Below the pieces are notes generated by a model. It was not told the DNA's origin. It was given only the letters and a program-made list of their open reading frames with translations, and made no database searches. From positions 16,361 through 80,360 of the forward strand of contig NZ_JADYVD010000039.1 of the NCBI RefSeq assembly GCF_020193575.1: 64,000 bases of DNA, read 5' to 3'. Positions 54,383-64,000 of the stretch are shown piece after piece. The position numbers and the translations under genes are program-made. How positions within the stretch are numbered: the first letter of the stretch is position 1; every line of letters begins with the position of its first letter. The stretch is from Ensifer sp. IC4062 (lineage in GTDB: Bacteria > Pseudomonadota > Alphaproteobacteria > Rhizobiales > Rhizobiaceae).

Positions 54383-54410
54383 ATCTTAATCCTCCCTATC
54401 CTGTTGTCAA
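54383..54410 (-). promoter_or_regulatory. Candidate fdoG promoter
   Basis: On the minus strand, a perfect TTGACA (54405-54410) and TAAGAT (54383-54388) are separated by 16 bp, about 105 bp before the fdoG ATG. It would drive the whole fdo-sel operon. Confidence 0.55.
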
Positions 54411-54869
54411 ATCGATAAGAACTACAAATCGCGAACATCATATTCCACTTACATCTAAATTGACGCGCGCGTGTATTAAGGGCCGCGAACACAATCCGAT
54501 CGCATCGATGTTTTAGCGTTTGCTCTCACATCTTCGTGAACCCCACTTGACCGTTGCTGGCGAGTGCTCCCCCGCAAATTGACGCTCTCACCCGGATCAA
54601 CCATAATAACACTATGGGCTTGCACGCCGCTCCCGAGGCTCGGGGCATTGCGCAATTGGCTGTCGTTTTCGCCGCCCCCCGAGGAGCGTGGACCGTTTCG
54701 ACCTGCGCCCAACTCATTTCCTGCAGCACTGATAACGCACCGTGTGTCCGACGAAGCGGTCGCACGACCATATGCAGTATCCGCATTTCGCAGCCGGTAC
54801 GCGCCACGCGCCGCCTGATTAGACGCGCGGCGCCGTAGCAGAACCATTCGGACAATCGGGAGGATGATT
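54411..54869. other. Intergenic region between the divergent fdo-sel and transglutaminase-selD operons
   Basis: No gene is supported. It should hold upstream control sites for the fdo promoter and the promoter of the forward operon. An inverted copy of repeat family B (54800-54838) lies 30 bp before the forward operon start. No clear FNR dyad was found by eye. Confidence 0.5.
54800..54838 (-). repeat. Palindromic repeat, family B, inverted copy
   Basis: The reverse complement reads GGCGCCGCGCGTCTAAT followed by CAGGCGGCGCGT, closely matching the family-B core at 39094-39132. It can fold as a GC-rich hairpin in the leader region of the transglutaminase-selD operon. Confidence 0.65.
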
Positions 54870-55967
54870 ATGAACCGTCGCGAACTTCTGAAGCTGGGCG
54901 CCGCGCTTTCGGCAACAGCCATCTTCCCGAAGATTTCCTTCGCCGATTCCGCCTTCGCGCCTGAGCCCGGCGCATGGCGGATGTTCGAGATCACGACGCG
55001 CATCGAACTTTCCGGCGGCGAAAGCGACGCGCGGGCCTGGATCCCGCTGCCGGCGCTCGCTGCCAGTGGCTGGAACCGCCCTGGCACCAGCGCCTGGACG
55101 ACCAACGCTACCGAGGCAAGGATCGTTTCAGGGAAAGCCGGTAAAGGCGATATGCTGCTCGTTGTCTGGAATGCCGGCTTTTCGGCGCCTGCGGTCGAGA
55201 TCGTCAGCCATGTCGCCACACGCGACCGCGCCGTCGACCTGACGAAACCGACGCACGCCGAGCCACTTACTCCCACCGAGCGCGCCCGATATCTCGCCGG
55301 AACGCCATTAGTCCCAACCGACGGCATCGTGAAGGAAACATCAGACCGGATCGTCGGATCGGCCACCGACGACGTCGCAAAGGCGCGGCGGATCTACGAT
55401 TGGGTGGTCGCCAACACCTATCGCCGCGCCGCCACCCGCGGCTGCGGCACCGGCGATGTCGTGGCCATGCTGAAGAGCGGTGATCTTGGTGGCAAATGCG
55501 CCGACATCAACCCGCTCTACGTTGGACTGGCGCGGGCTGCGGGTCTGCCCGCACGCGACCTTTACGGTCTGCGCGTGGCGCCGTCGAAATTCGGCTACAG
55601 GAGTCTCGGGGCGAAAAACGAGATCGTCACCAAGGCCCAGCACTGCCGCGCCGAAGTCTATCTTTCCGGTTTCGGGTGGGTGCCTGTCGATCCCGCCGAC
55701 GTCAGGAAGGTCATGCTCGAGGAAGCAGAGGGCGGGCTCACCGCCGGCGATCCGAATGTGGTGGCGGCGCGCGAAACCTTATTCGGCGCCTGGGAAGGCA
55801 ACTGGATCGCCTATAACGATCTCCGTGACGTGGCGCTGCCCGGCTCGGCCGGACCGGATATCGGTTTTCTGATGTATCCGCAGGCGGAAGTGGCAGCCGC
55901 GAGAGTCGATTGCCTTGAACCCGACGCGTTCAAATATTCGATTCGCTCCCGCGAAATTTTTGCCTAG
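54870..55967 (+). CDS. Tat-exported transglutaminase-like cysteine peptidase-fold protein
   Basis: A 365-residue protein with a Tat-type leader ([20 protein letters not shown], ending near SFADS). A transglutaminase-like core has the triad: Cys in [20 protein letters not shown] (about residue 210), His in [11 protein letters not shown] and Asp in [12 protein letters not shown]. The N-terminal 130 residues form the beta domain common in such proteins. ATG at 54870 is 6 nt after GGAGG. selD follows after 37 bp, so the two are likely co-transcribed; the reason for linkage to selenium metabolism is unknown. Confidence 0.85.
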   Translation: MNRRELLKLGAALSATAIFPKISFADSAFAPEPGAWRMFEITTRIELSGGESDARAWIPLPALAASGWNRPGTSAWTTNATEARIVSGKAGKGDMLLVVWNAGFSAPAVEIVSHVATRDRAVDLTKPTHAEPLTPTERARYLAGTPLVPTDGIVKETSDRIVGSATDDVAKARRIYDWVVANTYRRAATRGCGTGDVVAMLKSGDLGGKCADINPLYVGLARAAGLPARDLYGLRVAPSKFGYRSLGAKNEIVTKAQHCRAEVYLSGFGWVPVDPADVRKVMLEEAEGGLTAGDPNVVAARETLFGAWEGNWIAYNDLRDVALPGSAGPDIGFLMYPQAEVAAARVDCLEPDAFKYSIRSREIFA

Positions 55968-56004
55968 CCGAGTACCGGTCCTTTTGAAGCATTGGGAGGC
56001 CTCT

Positions 56005-57063
56005 ATGGACAGTTCGAGCACGACACCGCCCCGCCTTACGGCGCTTGCCCATGGCGGCGGCTGCGGCTGCAAGCTGGCGCCGTCGGTCCTGCAGCAACTG
56101 CTTGCCGATCAGCCGGCGGGCGGGCCTTTTGCCCGGCTCCTCGTCGGCACCGAGACAGGGGACGACGCCGCCGTCTGGCAGCTCGACGACGGGACCTGCG
56201 TGATCGCCACTACCGATTTCTTCATGCCGATGGTGGACGATCCCTTCGATTTCGGCCGGATCGCCGCGACCAACGCGATCTCCGACGTCTATGCCATGGG
56301 TGGAAGACCCATCATGGCGCTCGCCATTCTCGGCATGCCGATCGACAAGATGCCGGCCGAAATGGTGCGGGAGATCCTGAAGGGCGGCAGTGCCATCTGC
56401 GCCGAGGCCGGCATTCCAGTCGCCGGCGGCCACTCGATCGATTCGCCGGAGCCTATCTACGGCCTGGCGGTGATCGGCACGGGTTCGACCGCCAATATCA
56501 GACGCAACAGCGGCGCGCGCGCCGGGGATGCGCTGATCCTGACGAAGGCGCTTGGCGTCGGGATCTATTCAGCCGCCTTCAAGAAGGCCGCGCTGCCGGC
56601 AGACGCCTATGCCGAACTCATTCAGTCGACGACGCTCCTCAATCGCGTCGGCGCCGAGCTCGCAAAACATTCTCACGTGCACGCCGTCACCGATGTCACC
56701 GGCTTCGGCATTCTCGGCCACGCGCTCGAGATGGCGCGCGGATCGAACAAGCGGATAGCGATCGACGCGAACGCAATTGCCCTCTTTGCCCGTTGCACCG
56801 AACTCGCGGAGCAAGGCTTCGTCACCGGCGCATCGCACCGGAACTGGGCAAGCTACGGTATGGACGTGGTGTTGCCAGACAATCTCCCGGCATGGCGGCG
56901 CCACATCCTCACCGATCCCCAGACCTCCGGCGGTCTTCTCGTATCATGCCGCGCCGATCAGGCGGACGCCTTGCTCGAGGAGATCGTGACCGCCGGCTAT
57001 CCCGCAGCGCGGATCATCGGCGCGGTCGAGGAAGGCGAGCTGGGCGTGCGCATCGCGGCCTAA
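56005..57063 (+). CDS. selD: SelD, selenophosphate synthetase (selenide, water dikinase)
   Basis: A 352-residue ATP-dependent enzyme that makes selenophosphate for SelA. The active-site loop is [12 protein letters not shown] with Cys, not Sec, in the catalytic position followed by the conserved Lys. Other marks are [29 protein letters not shown] and [19 protein letters not shown]. The ATG at 56005 follows GGGAGG by 5 nt. An upstream frame extension overlaps the previous gene and is rejected. It ends at a terminator-like hairpin. Confidence 0.95.
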   Translation: MDSSSTTPPRLTALAHGGGCGCKLAPSVLQQLLADQPAGGPFARLLVGTETGDDAAVWQLDDGTCVIATTDFFMPMVDDPFDFGRIAATNAISDVYAMGGRPIMALAILGMPIDKMPAEMVREILKGGSAICAEAGIPVAGGHSIDSPEPIYGLAVIGTGSTANIRRNSGARAGDALILTKALGVGIYSAAFKKAALPADAYAELIQSTTLLNRVGAELAKHSHVHAVTDVTGFGILGHALEMARGSNKRIAIDANAIALFARCTELAEQGFVTGASHRNWASYGMDVVLPDNLPAWRRHILTDPQTSGGLLVSCRADQADALLEEIVTAGYPAARIIGAVEEGELGVRIAA

Positions 57064-57064
57064 C

Positions 57065-57086
57065 CGCGGCTTGTCGAGGAGCCGCG
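57065..57086. terminator. Terminator-like hairpin between selD and the PPOX gene
   Basis: CGCGGCT and AGCCGCG form a 7-bp perfect stem with an 8-nt loop, 1 nt after the selD stop and between two convergent genes. No T-run follows, so it may need Rho or serve as a 3' stabiliser. Confidence 0.5.
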
Positions 57087-57102
57087 CTGGCGAAGACGCA
57101 CG

Positions 57103-58050
57103 CTACCAGGTGCCGGTGGCGAGCGCGAAGGGTGACCATTCGGCAAAATCGTAGCGGATCGGCAGCGCCTCCGGCCGCCAGACGATGCGCCGGGGACGGA
57201 AACGCCAGTAGCGCTCCGCCCCTTCGAGAGGCTTGCCGTCCGGGTGATCGAACAGGAGCTCGGCCGCGCCGGTCATCTGCAGCAGGCCGCCCGTCGAAAA
57301 ATCCGGAAAGACGAGCCCGGCGCGCGGATTAAGCTCGATATTGCCGAGCGTGTTGAAGAAGCGGTTGCCGACGAAATCCGGGATCGTCAGCCAGCCGTCT
57401 TCGCCGACATCAACGAATCCCGCGCGGCCGCCGCGATGGGAAACGTCCACCTGCCGGCCGGCGGGAAGGTCCGCATAGGTGGCGACGAAGAAGGTGTCCG
57501 CTTGCCGGATCAGGGCGCGGGCGGGTGCGTCGAGCTCTGAGCTCCAGGTGGGAAGCACCGCTGGCGGCTCCGACGGATCGCGGACGAACCGCACCTGGCG
57601 GAGCTGGATGTATTTCGGGCAGTTGCCGAAGCTCTGGCCGACGCTCAAATCGAACCCTCGCGGGTGCCGGCTGAGGATGCCGTTCAGCCGGTTGCGGCGA
57701 CGGGTGGCGAGATCGATGCCGAGGAGGGCGAGCGAGGCGCCATCCTCCATGCCCGCCTCGGCCGGGTCCGCCGGCTCTCTAGCGAGCTCGGCGGTGAGCC
57801 GGTGAGCGTCCGGTGCATGGAGGAAACCAGGGCGCCCCGCCCGGAGCGTCGCCCACACGTCGCCGTCCTGGTCAACCGCCCCCAGCACCACCATCGAGAG
57901 GAGGGGATAAAATTCGCGGTGCTGGTCGATCAGATGATCGCGCAGAACCCGGCGACCGATCTCGTCCATGCGCGCTTCCACACCGGACCGCGTCTGCAGC
58001 GCAAGCTCGCCCGCATGCCAGGGTGAAGGATCGAGGGGACGGCTGTCCAT
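57103..58050 (-). CDS. Pyridoxamine 5'-phosphate oxidase-family (split-barrel flavin-fold) protein
   Basis: A 315-residue protein with two split-barrel-like halves. Segments such as SMVVLGAVDQDGDVWATLRA and FVGNRFFNTLGNIELNPRAG (with LVFPDFSTGGLLQMTGAAEL) are typical of flavin- or heme-binding PPOX-fold proteins of about 300 residues, often annotated as FAD-binding or flavin-nucleotide-binding. The substrate is unknown. ATG follows GAGGAGG by 7 nt. It lies 12 bp downstream of the GST gene and is probably co-transcribed with it. Confidence 0.82.
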   Translation of the reverse strand: MDSRPLDPSPWHAGELALQTRSGVEARMDEIGRRVLRDHLIDQHREFYPLLSMVVLGAVDQDGDVWATLRAGRPGFLHAPDAHRLTAELAREPADPAEAGMEDGASLALLGIDLATRRRNRLNGILSRHPRGFDLSVGQSFGNCPKYIQLRQVRFVRDPSEPPAVLPTWSSELDAPARALIRQADTFFVATYADLPAGRQVDVSHRGGRAGFVDVGEDGWLTIPDFVGNRFFNTLGNIELNPRAGLVFPDFSTGGLLQMTGAAELLFDHPDGKPLEGAERYWRFRPRRIVWRPEALPIRYDFAEWSPFALATGTW

Positions 58051-58062
58051 GATTTGGCCTCC

Positions 58063-58674
58063 TCAGGCTGCCAGACCGACGGGCGTCTTCTGGAAATCGA
58101 CAAATCCCGGCAGCGCCTCGATGCGGCTGAGCCAGGCGCGGATGTTGGCATAGGGCTGAAGATCCACGTCGCCTTCCGGCGCGCTCGCCACGTAGCTGTA
58201 AAGCGCGACATCGGCGATGGTCGGCCGGTCGGCAGCAATCCAGCTCCGGCCCGCAAGCGCCGCCTCGATCAGCGTCAGGATCGCATGGGCGCGGGGAATG
58301 ACCTCTTCCGGCCGATAGGGCGCCTTGAACACGTTGATGAGGCGGGCCTGCGCCGGGCCATGGGCGATCTGGCCGGCGGCGACCGAAAGCCAGCGCTGCA
58401 CGGCGGCCGCGCCCTCGGGGTCTTCGGGCAGCCAGTCCGTGCGTCCCGTCTTCTTGGCGAGATAGACGAGGATGGCGTTGGAATCCGCGATGATCGTTCC
58501 GCCGTCATCGAGCACCGGAACCTGGCCGAACGGGTTGAGGGCGAGGAACTGCGGGTCCTTGTGCTCTTTCTTGGCGAGATCCACGAGCACGAGCTCGTGC
58601 TCAATTCCGATCAGCGAGAGAAAGAGCCGGGCACGATGTGCATGGCCGGACAGCGGGTGATGATAAAGCTTCAT
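58063..58674 (-). CDS. Glutathione S-transferase
   Basis: A 203-residue GST. The N-terminal thioredoxin fold has [20 protein letters not shown], the cis-Pro loop [11 protein letters not shown], and the glutathione-carboxylate contact [13 protein letters not shown]. The C-terminal helical domain includes [20 protein letters not shown] (N-capping box). It resembles beta/theta-like bacterial GSTs. It heads a two-gene unit with the PPOX-family gene, suggesting a detoxification or redox role; the substrate is unknown. The 289 bp upstream of it show no gene. Confidence 0.9.
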   Translation of the reverse strand: MKLYHHPLSGHAHRARLFLSLIGIEHELVLVDLAKKEHKDPQFLALNPFGQVPVLDDGGTIIADSNAILVYLAKKTGRTDWLPEDPEGAAAVQRWLSVAAGQIAHGPAQARLINVFKAPYRPEEVIPRAHAILTLIEAALAGRSWIAADRPTIADVALYSYVASAPEGDVDLQPYANIRAWLSRIEALPGFVDFQKTPVGLAA

Positions 58675-58963
58675 GTCTGCCTCCTGAGGAATAGAACGGC
58701 AGCAAGATGATTGTTAAACGCGAAGTTGATAAGCGCCCGGAGAAGCATTAGTCCATTTCACTGAGCGCAATAATGGGCGCGGAGCGAGAAGGCGATGGAT
58801 CGCTGGCGCATCGTCAAGCGGAGGGCGCATGGATTCCGCCCGGGTGCGTGCCTTTGTGGATTTCGCGGCCGAGCGCCATCGGCACTGCTCGGGGTTGAAT
58901 GCTGGCCCTTGAGGAGGAGCAGAGGCGGGCGGGGCAAGCCGTCACTCTGGCCTGCAGTTCATC

Positions 58964-61900
58964 TCACGCTTTTTCGTAGCCGCCGCCGGTCGGCGTCACG
59001 ACGGTGAAGGCCTCGCCGGCTTCCAGAACCGTGTGGGCGCAACCCGGCAGTTCCTCGATACGGCCGTCATTACGCCGAACGCTGTTGCGGCCGAGCTCGC
59101 CCGGCTCTCCGCCCTTCAGCCCGAAGGGCGCGACGCGGCGGTGGCCGGAGAGGATGGCGAAGTCGAGCCGTTCGCGGGCGCGAATGGTGCGCATGGTGCC
59201 ATTGCCCGCCGACCATTTTCCGCGGCCGCCGGAATCTTTGCGAATATGGAAATCCTCCAGCACCACCGGGAACCGCGTCTCGAGAATTTCCGGATCGGTG
59301 AGCCGCGAATTGGTCATGTGGGTGTGGACCGCGTCGGCGCCGTTGTAGCCGGGACCCGCCGGAGCGCCCGAGCAGATCGTTTCATAATACTGGTAGTTCG
59401 CATTGCCGAAGGTCAGGTTGTTCATCGTCCCTTGCGCCGCGGCCTGCGCCTCGACGGCGCCGAAGAGGCAATTGGTCACCGCCTGGCTGACCTCGACATT
59501 GCCGGCGACGACGGCCGCCGGATAGCGTGGCGTCAGCATCGTGCCTTCCGGGATTATGATGCGGATCGGGCGCAAGCAGCCGGCATTCATCGGGATATCG
59601 GCCTCGACCAGCACCCTGAAGACATAAAGCACGGCGGCACGGGTCACCGGCGCCGGCGCGTTGAAATTATCGGAGCGCTGCGCGGAAGTGCCGGTGAAAT
59701 CGACCGTCGCCTCACGCTTGTCGCGATCGACGGAGATCTTCACGACGATCCGGCAACCCTGGTCCATCTCGTAGGAGAACTCCCCGTCGCGCAGTTGATC
59801 GAGCACGCGCCGCACGCTTTCCGCCGCATTGTCCTGAACGTGGCCCATATAGGCCTCGACCACGTCCTCGCCGAACTGGGCGATCATCTTCCTCAGTTCC
59901 GCGACGCCCTTCTCGTTGGCAGCGACCTGAGCCTTCAGGTCGTTGACGTTCTGGAGGATATTGCGCACCGGATAGCGCGCGCCCTTGAGAAGCTTTTCCA
60001 GTTCCTCCTCTGAGAAGCGGCCGCGGTCGATGAGCTTGAAGTTGTCGATATAGACGCCTTCCTCCTCGATATTGGTCGCAAGCGGCGACATCGACCCCGG
60101 CGAGATGCCGCCGATATCCGCGTGGTGGCCGCGGCTTGCGACCCAGAAGCGGATTTCACGGCCGGCATCGTCGAAGACCGGCGTGCAGACCGTCAGGTCC
60201 GGCAGGTGTGTGCCGCCGTTATAGGGCGCGTTGATCAGGAACACGTCGCCCGGATGGATGACGGGGTTTTCGCGGATCGCGGTCGCGACGGACGCATCCA
60301 TCGATCCCAGATGCACCGGCATGTGCGGCGCATTGGCGACGAGATTGCCGTTGTTGTCGAAGACCGCGCAGGAAAAGTCGAGCCGCTCCTTGATGTTAAC
60401 CGAATAGGCCGTGTTCTGCAGCGTGACGCCCATCTGCTCGGCGATCGACATGAAGAGATTGTTGAAGATCTCCAGCATCACCGGATCGGCCTTGGTGCCG
60501 ATGGCCGTGCGTTCGGGCAGCGGCTTGATGCGCGTCAGCACGATGTGGTCCTTTGGCGTGAGCTCGGCCTGCCAGCCGTCCTCCACGACGATCGTCTGGT
60601 TCGGTTCGATGACGATCGCCGGCCCCAAGAGCTTCTGCCCGGGTTTGATCTCGGAGCGAAGCGCCACCGGCGCCTCATGAAACTCACCCTGCGAATAGAA
60701 GCGGGTTCGCCGCGTGAGATTGGGTGTGCCCGAAGCAACTGCAAGGCCGTCCGCCTCCATCTGCGCCGCACCACCCCCGACGGTTTCGACTTCGACCGCG
60801 TCGATCACCAGCGCCTTGTTTTCGGCGATGAAGCCGAAGCGGCGCTTGTGCATGAGTTCGAATTCGCCGCGTAATCGCGCGGCATCGTCATGCTCCGGAA
60901 AACGCGCCTCGACCGCGAGCGCCGTGTCCGTACCGGCGTAGCGGATATGGGCGCGCAGATGGGTGCTGACGAGATGCGGCGCGATGCCCTGCGCCTCGAG
61001 CTCGGCAAGGCACTCGCCCCGCAGCTCATTGCCGAGATCTGCGAGCGCTGGCGGCGCGTCACCATCGAGCGCCACACCAAGCGCCTTCTGGCGGGTGGCG
61101 CGGATGTCCGCGAGCCCCATGCCATAGGCCGAGAGGAGGCCAGACATCGGATGGACGAGAATGTTCTTCATGCCGAGCGCATCTGCCACCAGGCAGGCGT
61201 GCTGGCCGCCGGCGCCGCCGAAGCAGCTCAGCGCATAACGCGTCACGTCATAGCCGCGCTGGACGGAAATTTTCTTGATCGCTTCAACCATGTTGGCGAC
61301 CGCGATGCGAATGAAGCCGTCGGCGACCTCTTCCGCGCGCCGCCCGTCGCCGATCTCCTTTGCCAGCGCCGCGAAACGCGTGCGCACGGTCTCGACATCG
61401 AGGCGCTCGTTCTGCCGAGGTCCGAACAGCGCCGGAAAGAATTCGGGCATCAGCTTGCCGAGCATGACATTGGCGTCGGTGACGGCGAGCGGACCGCCAT
61501 TGCGGTAGCAGGCCGGTCCCGGATTGGCGCCGGCCGAATCCGGCCCGACGCGAAAGCGCTCACCGTCGAAATGCAGGATCGAGCCGCCTCCGGCGGCGAC
61601 CGTATGGATCAGCATCATCGGCGCGCGCACGCGCACGCCGGCGACCTCGGTCTCGAAGGCACGCTCGTATTCGCCGTCGAAATGGGCGACGTCGGTCGAG
61701 GTTCCGCCCATGTCGAAACCGATGATGCGATCGAACCCCGCCGCCTCCCCGGTCTTCGCAAGGCCGACGACGCCGCCGGCCGGTCCGGAAAGGATCGCAT
61801 CCTTGCCCTGGAACATGTCCGCCGCCGTCAGGCCGCCGGACGACATCATGAACATGATGCGCGCCCCCGAACGGGCGACATCGAGTTCGTTTGAGACCTG

Positions 61901-62578
61901 CGCCACGTAACGGCCGAGCACCGGCGAGAGATAGGCGTCGATGACGGTGGTATCGCCGCGACCGACATATTTGACAAGCGGCGAGACCTCATGGCTGACG
62001 GAGACCTGCTCGAAACCCATCGCGCGCGCGAGCCGTGCCACCAGCGCCTCGTGCTCGGGATATTTGTAGGCATGCATGAAGACGATGGCGATCGCCCGAT
62101 AGCCCCTCGCCTTCAGGTCCTCGAGCGCACGGAGCGCTTCGTCCTCGCTCAAGGGTCGCTCGATCGTGCCGTCCGCAAGCACGCGCTCGTCGAGTTCGAC
62201 GATATCCTGGTAAAGCGCCTCCGGCTTGATGATTTCGGTCGCAAAAATCTTCTTGCGCTCCTGGTAGCCGATCCTGAGCGCATCGCGGAAGCCACGCGTG
62301 GTGATCAGCGCCAGCCGCTCGCCCTTGCGCTCGAGAAGCGCGTTGGTGGCTACGGTCGTTCCCATCCGCACCTCGCCGATCAGACCGGCGGGTATCGCCT
62401 CGCCCGCTGGAAGCCTGAGAAGCTGCCGGATGCCGTGCACCGCCGCATCGCGGTATGCGTCCGGATTTTCGGAGAGAACCTTCAGCGCATGGAGCGCGCC
62501 CTTAGGGTCGCGGCCGATGACGTCAGTGAAGGTGCCGCCGCGATCCACCCAGAAATCCCAGGTCCCGGTTCCGCTCAT
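58964..62578 (-). CDS. Hydantoinase/5-oxoprolinase, fused A and B subunits
   Basis: A 1204-residue protein. Residues 1-690 match HyuA (ATP-binding: [54 protein letters not shown]). From about 705 to the end it matches HyuB ([40 protein letters not shown]). This A-B fusion is the arrangement of eukaryotic and some bacterial ATP-dependent 5-oxoprolinases, which open 5-oxoproline to glutamate; N-methylhydantoinase is the alternative. No transport genes lie beside it. Confidence 0.9.
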   Translation of the reverse strand: MSGTGTWDFWVDRGGTFTDVIGRDPKGALHALKVLSENPDAYRDAAVHGIRQLLRLPAGEAIPAGLIGEVRMGTTVATNALLERKGERLALITTRGFRDALRIGYQERKKIFATEIIKPEALYQDIVELDERVLADGTIERPLSEDEALRALEDLKARGYRAIAIVFMHAYKYPEHEALVARLARAMGFEQVSVSHEVSPLVKYVGRGDTTVIDAYLSPVLGRYVAQVSNELDVARSGARIMFMMSSGGLTAADMFQGKDAILSGPAGGVVGLAKTGEAAGFDRIIGFDMGGTSTDVAHFDGEYERAFETEVAGVRVRAPMMLIHTVAAGGGSILHFDGERFRVGPDSAGANPGPACYRNGGPLAVTDANVMLGKLMPEFFPALFGPRQNERLDVETVRTRFAALAKEIGDGRRAEEVADGFIRIAVANMVEAIKKISVQRGYDVTRYALSCFGGAGGQHACLVADALGMKNILVHPMSGLLSAYGMGLADIRATRQKALGVALDGDAPPALADLGNELRGECLAELEAQGIAPHLVSTHLRAHIRYAGTDTALAVEARFPEHDDAARLRGEFELMHKRRFGFIAENKALVIDAVEVETVGGGAAQMEADGLAVASGTPNLTRRTRFYSQGEFHEAPVALRSEIKPGQKLLGPAIVIEPNQTIVVEDGWQAELTPKDHIVLTRIKPLPERTAIGTKADPVMLEIFNNLFMSIAEQMGVTLQNTAYSVNIKERLDFSCAVFDNNGNLVANAPHMPVHLGSMDASVATAIRENPVIHPGDVFLINAPYNGGTHLPDLTVCTPVFDDAGREIRFWVASRGHHADIGGISPGSMSPLATNIEEEGVYIDNFKLIDRGRFSEEELEKLLKGARYPVRNILQNVNDLKAQVAANEKGVAELRKMIAQFGEDVVEAYMGHVQDNAAESVRRVLDQLRDGEFSYEMDQGCRIVVKISVDRDKREATVDFTGTSAQRSDNFNAPAPVTRAAVLYVFRVLVEADIPMNAGCLRPIRIIIPEGTMLTPRYPAAVVAGNVEVSQAVTNCLFGAVEAQAAAQGTMNNLTFGNANYQYYETICSGAPAGPGYNGADAVHTHMTNSRLTDPEILETRFPVVLEDFHIRKDSGGRGKWSAGNGTMRTIRARERLDFAILSGHRRVAPFGLKGGEPGELGRNSVRRNDGRIEELPGCAHTVLEAGEAFTVVTPTGGGYEKA

Positions 62579-62610
62579 TCGTCATCCCCTTCACTTGCCG
62601 CATCCGCCTC

Positions 62611-62702
62611 TACAGCGCGGCGCGTCCAATCAGTCGTGCAAGGACGCTGTAGCACCTGCTGCATGTTTCCCTGAATCGGCGACGATTTATGAAAACATGC
62701 AG
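62611..62702. repeat. Composite palindromic repeat (family B followed by family A)
   Basis: A family-B hairpin at 62611-62652 (CTACAGCG ... CGCTGTAG) is followed after 6 bp by a family-A palindrome at 62659-62702 (CTGCATGTTT ... AAACATGCAG). In contrast to 39080-39174, the two units are side by side, not nested. It lies between the oxoprolinase start and the stop of the metallo-hydrolase gene. Confidence 0.8.
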
Positions 62703-62791
62703 TGGTTCACTGAAAGCGGATAAGCTGCGCAAGATCAATCCGAAAGTCGCGGCCAATTCGCGGCGTGACTGGGCGCTGTGCTGTGCACACG

Positions 62792-63730
62792 TCATTCGGC
62801 GGCGACGAAACGGTAGGCGCCGTTCTTGCGCTCGGCATAGCCGAGGCCGGGATAGGCCCAATGGTAGCCGAGAAGCTTGGCCCTGTCGGTAGCGGCGCGA
62901 TCGATCAGTGCCTTGCGGTTCGCCAGGGCGACTTCAGGTTCGGTATCGAAGCCGAAGTGCCAATCGGGATGCTCGAAGAAGACGACGTTGCTCGTCGCCG
63001 CGTCGCCGGTGATGATCAGCGGATCGGATCCGGCAAGCTCCAGCGAGATGTGGCCGGGCGTGTGTCCCCTGGTGTCCAGCACGCGCATGCCGGTGACGAT
63101 TTCGTCTCCGGGCTTCACCAGTCTCACGCGTTCCTGGACGGCGGACAGATCACGCCGGGCACCGCGGGCGAAATCATGGAGGGCCGGGGGCATATTGGCT
63201 TCGTACTTGGGGTCCATCCAGAAATTCCACTCGGCCGAGCTGACGAAATAGTCGGCATTCGGATAGAGGAGCCGACGCTCGGGCGTGACGGTTGCGCCGG
63301 AGTGGTCCGGATGCGCATGAGTGAAAACCACCTTGGTGATCCACGCCGGATCGACGCCCGCGGCCATGAGATTACCGGCGAGCCTGCCGGCGCTCGCTTG
63401 GAAATGATCGCCGGAGCCAGTGTCGATGAGAATAAGGTCGTTTCCGGCACGGATCAGCGGAATATTGGCTTGAAAGGGCGCACTCTTCGCGTCGCCGCCG
63501 AGCCGCTTCATGATGTCGGCGCGTTGATCCTCGGCAGCGTCCGGCAGAATGATCTCGACTGGCAGAGTGATGAACCCGTCGCTCAGCACCGAGATATCAT
63601 AGCCACCGTGGGTGAAGCGGTGCGTCGCGGCGAAGGCCGGCTTCGGCAGAAAGGGAACCGCGGCCATCGCGGCGCCGCCCGCGAGAAAGGCACGCCGGGC
63701 GAGTGAAAGCGGCGTCGAAACAGTTGTCAT
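62792..63730 (-). CDS. Tat-exported metallo-beta-lactamase-fold hydrolase
   Basis: A 312-residue protein with a Tat-like leader (SLARRAFLAGGAAMAAVPFL, ending near AFAATH). The zinc motif HAHPDHSG lies around residue 140, further ligands in DTRGHTPGHISLEL and ITGDAATSN, and a C-terminal His in GYHWAYPGLG. This layout is typical of lactonase-like (AiiA/quorum-quenching-like) or other periplasmic MBL hydrolases; the substrate is unknown. It is monocistronic, flanked by mosaic repeats on both sides. Confidence 0.87.
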   Translation of the reverse strand: MTTVSTPLSLARRAFLAGGAAMAAVPFLPKPAFAATHRFTHGGYDISVLSDGFITLPVEIILPDAAEDQRADIMKRLGGDAKSAPFQANIPLIRAGNDLILIDTGSGDHFQASAGRLAGNLMAAGVDPAWITKVVFTHAHPDHSGATVTPERRLLYPNADYFVSSAEWNFWMDPKYEANMPPALHDFARGARRDLSAVQERVRLVKPGDEIVTGMRVLDTRGHTPGHISLELAGSDPLIITGDAATSNVVFFEHPDWHFGFDTEPEVALANRKALIDRAATDRAKLLGYHWAYPGLGYAERKNGAYRFVAAE

Positions 63731-63782
63731 GATCGTCGTCCTTCGCGCTTAGAATTGAAAAGGTGGTCCGGCGCGGCCGCTA

Positions 63783-63830
63783 AGCAATTCCAGGAAAAGC
63801 GTGTAACGGTTTTCCGTCCGAAATTGCCGC
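63783..63830. repeat. Palindromic repeat, family C, copy 2
   Basis: GCAATTCCAGGAAAAGCGTG followed by ACGGTTTTCCGTCCGAAATTGC, nearly identical to the block at 38894-38941. It lies between the metallo-hydrolase gene and the truncated alpha/beta hydrolase. Confidence 0.8.
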
Positions 63831-63869
63831 ATTTCCAAGCTGCGCCGGACGCCCTGGTCAGGAGCCTTG

Positions 63870-64000
63870 TCAGGACCTCGCGAATTCGAGCAGGTCCTGG
63901 TTGAGCTGGTCCTTGTGGGTGTCGGTGATGCCGTGCGGAGCGCCGGGATAGACCTTCAGCACCGCATGCGGGATGAGCTTCTTCGAGGCCCGCGCCGCCG
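63870..64000 (-). CDS. Alpha/beta hydrolase (non-heme chloroperoxidase-like), C-terminus only
   Basis: The last 42 codons are visible; the rest is beyond base 64000. The peptide [20 protein letters not shown] followed by LLEFARS-stop carries the catalytic His in GAPHGI and matches the C-terminus of cofactor-free haloperoxidases/esterases. Stop TGA is at 63870-63872. Confidence 0.8.
   Translation of the reverse strand, partial: AARASKKLIPHAVLKVYPGAPHGITDTHKDQLNQDLLEFARS

Noticed and set aside
54476..55366. Minus-strand ORF of 296 codons between fdoG and selD
   Set aside because: It is the shadow of the transglutaminase-like gene, which has a Tat leader and the catalytic triad.
58795..59007. 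Small forward ORF upstream of the GST gene
   Set aside because: It has no recognisable domain, no ribosome site, and overlaps the end of the oxoprolinase gene.

Overview
The window looks like a piece of a Sinorhizobium/Ensifer secondary replicon (megaplasmid or chromid). It is GC-rich, packed with ABC-type sugar uptake operons each paired with a LacI-, AraC- or GntR-type regulator, carries alpha-galactoside (agp) and lactose (lac) loci arranged as I remember them from S. meliloti pSymB, and has short palindromic mosaic repeats of the kind seen in Rhizobiaceae. The genus is inferred from gene content and not from a marker gene.

Layout. 1-5 kb: agp locus, with agpB (cut by the window edge), agpA and the GH4 alpha-galactosidase agaL1 on the minus strand, divergent from the AraC regulator agpT. 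5.2-6.7 kb: an FAD oxidoreductase fused to a Rieske domain. 6.9-14.4 kb: lactose locus lacR, lacE-F-G-Z1-K1, with identical operator-like 12-mers before lacR and lacE. 14.5-24 kb: a second carbohydrate locus, with a ribose-type ABC transporter plus dihydroxyacetone-kinase-like DhaK and DhaL on the minus strand, divergent from a LacI regulator, an Asp/Glu-racemase-like protein and an aldo/keto reductase; three copies of one operator lie between the arms. 24-30.4 kb: mixed single genes (HPP-CBS membrane protein, DUF2934, VOC, GFA, OmpR-TPR regulator, DUF1127, SDR). 30.6-37.4 kb: a third ribose-type ABC operon with its own LacI regulator and a Gfo/Idh/MocA dehydrogenase; the binding-protein gene carries an apparent 2-nt frameshift that joins it to the ATPase frame. 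37.6-38.9 kb: a glycosyltransferase. 39.2-44.2 kb: hexuronate catabolism (uxuB-like, uxaC, GntR regulator, uxuA).

44.2-57.1 kb is a complete selenocysteine island. On the minus strand run fdoG (with an in-frame UGA and a bSECIS hairpin), fdoH, fdoI, fdhE, selA, a SEL1-repeat gene, selB and the tRNA-Sec gene selC. Divergent from them are a Tat-exported transglutaminase-like gene and selD. Together they make selenophosphate (SelD), charge tRNA-Sec (SelA, selC), deliver it (SelB) and use it in a periplasmic formate dehydrogenase matured by FdhE. The most unusual point is that the selB reading frame runs in register through the whole of selC, and its stop codon lies beyond the tRNA CCA end.

57.1-64 kb: PPOX-family protein, glutathione S-transferase, a fused 5-oxoprolinase/hydantoinase, a Tat-exported metallo-beta-lactamase-fold hydrolase, and the C-terminus of an alpha/beta hydrolase cut by the window edge.
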